This document shows, piece after piece, positions 60,780 to 64,000 of a stretch of DNA of 64,000 nucleotides. The DNA comes from Pseudopedobacter sp035496935. GTDB taxonomy: Bacteria > Bacteroidota > Bacteroidia > Sphingobacteriales > Sphingobacteriaceae. The stretch covers positions 1 through 64,000 of the forward strand of contig DATJED010000016.1 in assembly GCA_035496935.1 (NCBI GenBank), given 5' to 3'. How positions within the stretch are numbered: position 1 is the stretch's first letter; every line of letters starts with the position of its first letter. A program made the translations under genes and the position numbers. The notes beneath the pieces are model-generated. The model was given only the letters and a program-made list of their open reading frames with translations, was not told where the DNA came from and made no database searches.

Positions 60780-60808
60780 AAACATCAAGTTTGTTCGGCT
60801 TGATGTTT
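60780..60808 (+). terminator. Hairpin after the copA-copZ-like operon
   Basis: aaacatcaag / cttgatgttt forms a 10-bp stem with a nine-nt loop. The T-run is weak (tttgttgc), so efficiency is uncertain. Confidence 0.65.
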
Positions 60809-60862
60809 GTTGCATTAATTTTTTAGGATAAGAACATAATTGATCTGGTATCTACCTAATAA

Positions 60863-61288
60863 ATGAGAAACACCTGTGCCATAAGTTTTGCAGCATTCTA
60901 CCTGTTATTAACAACGGGAATGTATGTTTGTATTCTTCATTGTACAGGTGAATATTTATTTACGCTACCGGCAAGCAATCATCATTATAGCGAGGAAGCC
61001 AAACCCCATGACGAGACCAAGCCGCATTCTCATGAAAAAGGACCCTGTTCAAAAGACGAAGACTGTAAATGCTGTAACCAGCATAACCAGTACGCCATCA
61101 GCGAAAATATCCAAACTGCCGGTAGCCCGTTTTTCTCGGCCATCGCAATTTTAAGTTTTGCTAACCCTACTAAAGATTTTTTTAGCGCTTACAGGGAACT
61201 AAAACCTATAGATTGGCCAAAGGGCAATGCCCCGCCTGGCGTTCTAAAAATACCACTTTATGTTACTAACCGTACCCTTTTGATTTGA
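60863..61288 (+). CDS. His/Cys-rich exported protein (HYC_CC_PP-like)
   Basis: The 141-residue protein has an N-terminal hydrophobic segment (ISFAAFYLLLTTGMYVCILH) and a His/Glu/Lys-rich stretch (NHHYSEEAKPHDETKPHSHE). The cysteine cluster CKCCNQH follows, with APPGV near the C-terminus. The layout C-H...CC...PP resembles the Bacteroidota family called HYC_CC_PP. The clustered His and Cys suggest metal binding outside the cytoplasm. It lies between copZ-like and the AraC regulator. Confidence 0.65.
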   Translation: MRNTCAISFAAFYLLLTTGMYVCILHCTGEYLFTLPASNHHYSEEAKPHDETKPHSHEKGPCSKDEDCKCCNQHNQYAISENIQTAGSPFFSAIAILSFANPTKDFFSAYRELKPIDWPKGNAPPGVLKIPLYVTNRTLLI

Positions 61289-61350
61289 TCAAGCACTGAC
61301 TATTTTTAGTCAAAAAACCGTCTATGTCCTATTTTTCATTTAGCTTGATC
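61287..61350. promoter_or_regulatory. Nested inverted repeats upstream of the AraC-family gene
   Basis: Outer arms gatcaagc (61287-61294) and gcttgatc (61343-61350) are exact complements. Inside is tgacta-tttt-tagtca (61297-61312). It covers the stop of the previous gene and the start region of the regulator, consistent with an operator. Confidence 0.45.
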
Positions 61351-61357
61351 TTAAAAA

Positions 61358-61918
61358 ATGTTATTACACATAAAAAATATGGTTTGCGACCGCTGCATTA
61401 TGGTTGTACGCGAACAATTACAACACCTTGATTTACAGGTTCCAGAAATCTCTCTGGGAACAGCTCTTGTCTGTCCGGACCCTTCCGAGCATAAATTGAT
61501 AGAAATTGCAGCTTCTCTTAAAACACTTGGCTTTGAACTGATGGATAAAGACAAGGATAAATTAATTGAAAGTATCCGAAACGTTATTATAGAAATTATA
61601 CACCATTCGGATTTAGTTGAGCACATTACCTTCAGCCAGATATTAACTGACCGACTGCATAAAGATTACAGCTATTTGAGTCGCTTATTTTCTGAAAGTG
61701 AAAATCTCACTATTGAAAAATTCATCATACAGCAGAAGGTCGAAAAAGTAAAAGAGTTGCTTCAATATGGTGAACTCAATCTGAATGAGATTGCATGGAA
61801 AATAGGTTACAGCAGTAGTGCACACCTTTCCAACCAGTTTAAATCAGTTACTGGTCTATCTCCCAGAGAATTTAAGGCAATGAAATCAAACAGCAGAAAA
61901 CCCTTGGACAAAGTATAA
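61358..61918 (+). CDS. AraC-family regulator with N-terminal HMA-like domain
   Basis: Residues 1-75 resemble a heavy-metal-associated domain (MLLHIKNMVCDRCIMVVREQ, with C10-X2-C13). The HTH is at about 110-175 (NLNEIAWKIGYSSSAHLSNQ, FKSVTGLSPREF). At 186 residues it is a fused one-component sensor-regulator. By inference it senses Cu(I) or Ag(I) through CxxC and activates cargo genes such as copA, whose upstream direct repeats are of AraC half-site type. Other metals cannot be excluded. Confidence 0.85.
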   Translation: MLLHIKNMVCDRCIMVVREQLQHLDLQVPEISLGTALVCPDPSEHKLIEIAASLKTLGFELMDKDKDKLIESIRNVIIEIIHHSDLVEHITFSQILTDRLHKDYSYLSRLFSESENLTIEKFIIQQKVEKVKELLQYGELNLNEIAWKIGYSSSAHLSNQFKSVTGLSPREFKAMKSNSRKPLDKV

Positions 61919-61940
61919 TTTATCACTATTTAATCATTTA

Positions 61941-62127
61941 ATGCTTACTACTATTAAAAACACACTAAAAATGATATCCCTTGCCTTGCTGATGATTTTT
62001 GCCCAGGCATGCAGACTCGATTCGGAGCTCATGCAGAGATGAAACTATAGCTTCTAAAATTATCGAAGAGCAGAAAAAGGAAATCAAAGAATTACAGGAA
62101 TGGTTATTAGCAAATAACAATAAATAA
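61941..62127 (+). pseudogene. Frameshifted/deleted lipoprotein remnant (DUF305-like C-terminus)
   Basis: A lipoprotein start, MLTTIKNTLKMISLALLMIF with FAQAC, ends at a stop at 62040-62042. In another frame DETIASKIIEEQKKEIKELQ then EWLLANNNK continues to 62127. That end matches the last helix of DUF305 proteins (IIxxQKxEIxxxxxWL). The middle of the gene, including the HHQGAI-type motif, is missing, so this is a deletion remnant. Confidence 0.6.
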
Positions 62128-62154
62128 ATATTTCACCTTTTAAAACAGTAAATT

Positions 62155-62499
62155 ATGTTACATCAAAAATTTAAAGATTGCATTGATGCCTGTGTAGCAT
62201 GTGCAGTAACCTGTAGCCATTGTGCTACCGAATGTTTAAAAGAACAAGACTTAAAAATGCTATCGAAGTGTATCCAACTTGATCTGGAATGTGCGGCAAT
62301 ATGTCGCTCGGCAGCAGAAGTGATGAGCTTAGGTAGCGAATATAGCCATCACCTTTGCCGTGTTTGCGCAGATGTTTGTAATGCCTGCGCCGAAGAATGT
62401 GAAAAACATGCCCAAATGGGTATGGAGCATTGCAGGGAATGTGCCGAAGCCTGCCGGAAATGTGCGGCTGCCTGTGAAGAAATGGCTACGGCTGCTTAA
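62155..62499 (+). CDS. Cys-rich four-helix bundle copper-storage-like protein (DUF326/Csp family)
   Basis: The 114-residue protein has 19 cysteines, mostly as CxxxC and CxxC along amphipathic helices (MLHQKFKDCIDACVACAVTC, CRVCADVCNACAEECEKH). This is the pattern of copper-storage Csp/DUF326 proteins, which line a helix-bundle interior with thiols to hold many Cu(I). No signal peptide was seen, so it is probably cytosolic. Confidence 0.85.
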   Translation: MLHQKFKDCIDACVACAVTCSHCATECLKEQDLKMLSKCIQLDLECAAICRSAAEVMSLGSEYSHHLCRVCADVCNACAEECEKHAQMGMEHCRECAEACRKCAAACEEMATAA

Positions 62500-62509
62500 T
62501 TCATTAGAT

Positions 62510-62547
62510 AAACCTTCTTTCTCTCTTTAAAAAGGGAAAGAAGGTTT
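62510..62547. other. Hairpin after the Cys-rich gene
   Basis: aaaccttcttt (62510-62520) pairs with aaagaaggttt (62537-62547). There is no T-run, so it is more likely a stability hairpin than a terminator. Confidence 0.45.
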
Positions 62548-62568
62548 AGCAAAAAACGAATCAAAATT

Positions 62569-62694
62569 ATGATGGATAACATGAGTGGTTGCGGTATGAT
62601 GTGCATGGGTATGTGGATAGTCGGTATTTTAGTAATTGTAGTTCTTATCTTAATTATTATCTGGTTACTTAAAAAAGTAAGTACTAAAAAGTAA
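62569..62694 (+). CDS. Small Met/Cys-rich single-pass membrane protein
   Basis: The 41-residue frame MMDNMSGCGMMCMGMWIVGI has six Met and two Cys in the first 15 residues. A hydrophobic helix (IVGILVIVVLILIIIWLL) and a Lys-rich end (KKVSTKK) follow. Met/Cys clusters next to a membrane segment are common in metal-resistance regions. It starts 20 nt after the hairpin and lies in line with the membrane protein downstream. Coding is inferred from composition and position. Confidence 0.6.
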   Translation: MMDNMSGCGMMCMGMWIVGILVIVVLILIIIWLLKKVSTKK

Positions 62695-62709
62695 AAAATC
62701 ATAGTTGAC

Positions 62710-63243
62710 ATGGGCGCTTTAAAACCTATTATTTTTTTAATGCCTGTTATTGCCTTAACGCTTACAGCAATAATGTTCGGGTTTTTATTAAAGAAATCAA
62801 CAGATAAGCCAGGTTTCCGGAAATTAAGTTTTACGATCAGCATACTGGCGTTTATAACAAATTTTATATGGGAAGTAATCCAAATGCCTTTATATAGCGG
62901 TACTGATGATAAAATAGGGCACATTGCATTTTGCGCTTTGGCAGCTATCGCAGACACAATCATGGTACTGTTGCTTTATTTCTTGCTGTCTGCTATTTAT
63001 AGAAACCCGTTTTGGGGACAGCACCTAACAACCAATAAAGCGCTGACAGTGATATTAATAGGTGGCATAGGCGCAATTGGTGCTGAGCTATTTCATGTAT
63101 CAGCAGGAAACTGGATTTATGCAGCATCGATGCCGATCATCCCTATCGTTGATGTCGGCCTTTCTCCGGTTCTGCAGTTTATGATTTTGCCTTTATTGAT
63201 TTACTACTGGAGCTTTAGGAAATTATATAAAAAAATCTCGTAA
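62710..63243 (+). CDS. Polytopic membrane protein of the metal-resistance cargo, unknown function
   Basis: The 177-residue protein has about five helices (about 6-27, 40-60, 72-98, 108-125 and 145-165). The conserved-looking segments are NFIWEVIQMPLYSG (about 52-65), GHIAFCALAAIADTIMVLLL and ELFHVSAGNWIYA. I do not recognise a function. It lies 15 nt after the 41-residue protein and is in the same transcription direction as the cargo. Confidence 0.7.
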   Translation: MGALKPIIFLMPVIALTLTAIMFGFLLKKSTDKPGFRKLSFTISILAFITNFIWEVIQMPLYSGTDDKIGHIAFCALAAIADTIMVLLLYFLLSAIYRNPFWGQHLTTNKALTVILIGGIGAIGAELFHVSAGNWIYAASMPIIPIVDVGLSPVLQFMILPLLIYYWSFRKLYKKIS

Positions 63244-63318
63244 TTATGTAACTATCAATTTGGTTGCATAAGTATATTTACAACTGATGATACGATTTTA
63301 AGTACAGCCATATATATT

Positions 63319-63780
63319 TTGATAAAAAAAAGCCCATCCATACCGCTAAAAGCCATTTTCCTGCTAGTTGTATTCTCTTTTAATACAGTGGTTGGCTTTG
63401 CTTGCTCTATATGTGTGAACATGGGTTTTAACAGCTCACATCACCAAGAAGAAACTTCCCCTATTCATTCAGATTCCCATCAACATACTAAACCGCATCA
63501 TAAGCATAAAGAAATAGCGGATGCGCACCATTCATCGGACAGTGAAAAAAATGACTGTTGTAAAGACGAGGTGACCAAGCTGTCAAAGGTTGATAAATTA
63601 ACGCCTAAGTCGCTTGATTTTGATATTTATCCAGTATTCGCTACCGCATTTATTTCCAGCTTTTATCAAGTTAATCCTGTTCCCTCGGGTTTATATACGC
63701 CCAACAACAGATTCTTGGTCCGCAATCATCACCCGCCAATGCCCGATATAAGGGTGGCTATCCAGAGTTTCCAGATTTGA
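63319..63780 (+). CDS. His-rich exported protein (HYC_CC_PP-like)
   Basis: With a TTG start, the 153-residue protein has a signal segment (LKAIFLLVVFSFNTVVGFAC) and the cysteine pair CSICVNMG. A His-rich stretch follows (HSDSHQHTKPHHKHKEIADA), then DCCKDE and HHPPMP near the end. This repeats the order of the gene at 60863, supporting a shared family. The many His residues suggest periplasmic or surface metal binding. The start is uncertain; no ATG lies just upstream in frame. Confidence 0.65.
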   Translation: MIKKSPSIPLKAIFLLVVFSFNTVVGFACSICVNMGFNSSHHQEETSPIHSDSHQHTKPHHKHKEIADAHHSSDSEKNDCCKDEVTKLSKVDKLTPKSLDFDIYPVFATAFISSFYQVNPVPSGLYTPNNRFLVRNHHPPMPDIRVAIQSFQI

Positions 63781-63860
63781 TTTAATATTTCTCTGCCAAT
63801 ACATGGTAATTGTATTCCCATGAGCTATAATTATTGCACTAAACATTAAAATCAATTAAA

Positions 63861-64000
63861 ATGAAAAAGATATTTTTAGTAGTTGCTTTTATAGTAACTG
63901 CATTTGGCCAAAATATTTTTGCCCAAAACAATGCGAATAAAACGCAACCTTCTGAATTACTTACCCAATATTACGCGGTTAAAGATGCCTTGATAAACGG
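63861..64000 (+). CDS. DUF3347-like periplasmic protein (3' truncated by window)
   Basis: The frame is open to the window end. The signal peptide MKKIFLVVAFIVTAFGQNIF ends near AQNN, then QPSELLTQYYAVKDALING, which resembles the start of DUF3347 (xLxxYYxxKDALxxxN). DUF3347 proteins are often found in copper and heavy-metal efflux regions and are predicted to be periplasmic. The rest is outside the window. Confidence 0.7.
   Translation, partial: MKKIFLVVAFIVTAFGQNIFAQNNANKTQPSELLTQYYAVKDALIN

Larger units (their letters stand above)
50572..64000. mobile_element. Integrative mobilizable/conjugative element at tRNA-Leu, with metal-resistance cargo (right end not in window)
   Basis: The support is a serine integrase running into the tRNA, a MobC-like protein with relaxase and coupling protein in order, a candidate oriT, and a cargo block of P-type ATPase, HMA protein and His/Cys-rich proteins. 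The left boundary is within tRNA-Leu; the exact crossover is not determined. No second copy of the tRNA 3' end is present to the right, and no type IV secretion genes were seen in the window. Confidence 0.8.

Noticed and set aside
50572..64000. Conjugative element with its own mating pore
   Set aside because: Only mobilisation and coupling genes are visible; no VirB4-like or pilus genes were found in the window.

Overview
The window looks like a chromosome segment from a Bacteroidota bacterium, most probably a Sphingobacteriaceae member close to Pedobacter. The evidence is the low G+C content, a surface protein of SprB-type repeats ending in a gliding/T9SS C-terminal domain, many matches to the Bacteroidota promoter (TTTG-N19/20-TAnnTTTG), few Shine-Dalgarno sequences, and Bacteroidota families such as DUF4199, TamB with a lipidated TamA-like barrel, and YWFCY-type coupling proteins. 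This placement is from memory of families; no search was run.

Region 1 (1-11.7 kb) holds the 3' part of a giant repeat adhesin, peptidase T, an outer-membrane protein, a YjbR protein, a rhomboid protease, and the rimP-nusA-infB operon. Region 2 (11.8-18.8 kb) is an assimilatory sulfate reduction cluster: sulfite reductase, a siroheme-synthase/TSUP-permease fusion, CysH of the APS-reductase type, CysD and CysN. It is preceded by a leader with an intrinsic terminator ending about 12 nt before the sulfite reductase start codon. Region 3 (18.9-31 kb) has an OMP, TetR and LysE genes, the TamA/TamB pair, thioredoxin, an OmpH-like lipoprotein and a Gfo/Idh oxidoreductase. Region 4 (31-37.2 kb) is less orderly: a decayed T9SS protein, a pyrophosphatase whose C-terminal extension is cut by an amber codon, a short SSB, a PAS/GAF protein with a histidine-kinase H-box but no ATPase domain, a lipoprotein and an SDR. 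Region 5 (37.4-50.6 kb) is housekeeping: a BatA-like protein, a dihydroorotase homologue that has lost its metal ligands, membrane proteins, two glycosyltransferases, GH3, Dxr, RseP, HscB and tRNA-Leu(CAA).

Region 6 (50.6 kb to the right edge) is an integrated mobile element. A large serine recombinase gene reads into the tRNA-Leu gene on the opposite strand. It is followed by a small conserved ORF, paired palindromic operators, a candidate oriT, a MobC-like protein, a MOBP-type relaxase and a VirD4/TraG-type coupling protein. The cargo is metal, probably copper, resistance: a CBS-domain histidine kinase, CopA, a CopZ-like protein, two His/Cys-rich exported proteins, an AraC regulator with an N-terminal heavy-metal-associated-like domain, a 19-cysteine four-helix protein, small membrane proteins and the start of a DUF3347-like protein. 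No mating-pore genes and no right attachment site are visible, so the element runs past the window or is mobilised in trans.

The best candidates for undescribed biology are the sulfite reductase leader, the recombinase/tRNA overlap that would change the recombinase C-terminus on excision, the 20-bp direct repeats upstream of copA, and a 112-bp imperfect inverted repeat between the histidine kinase and copA.
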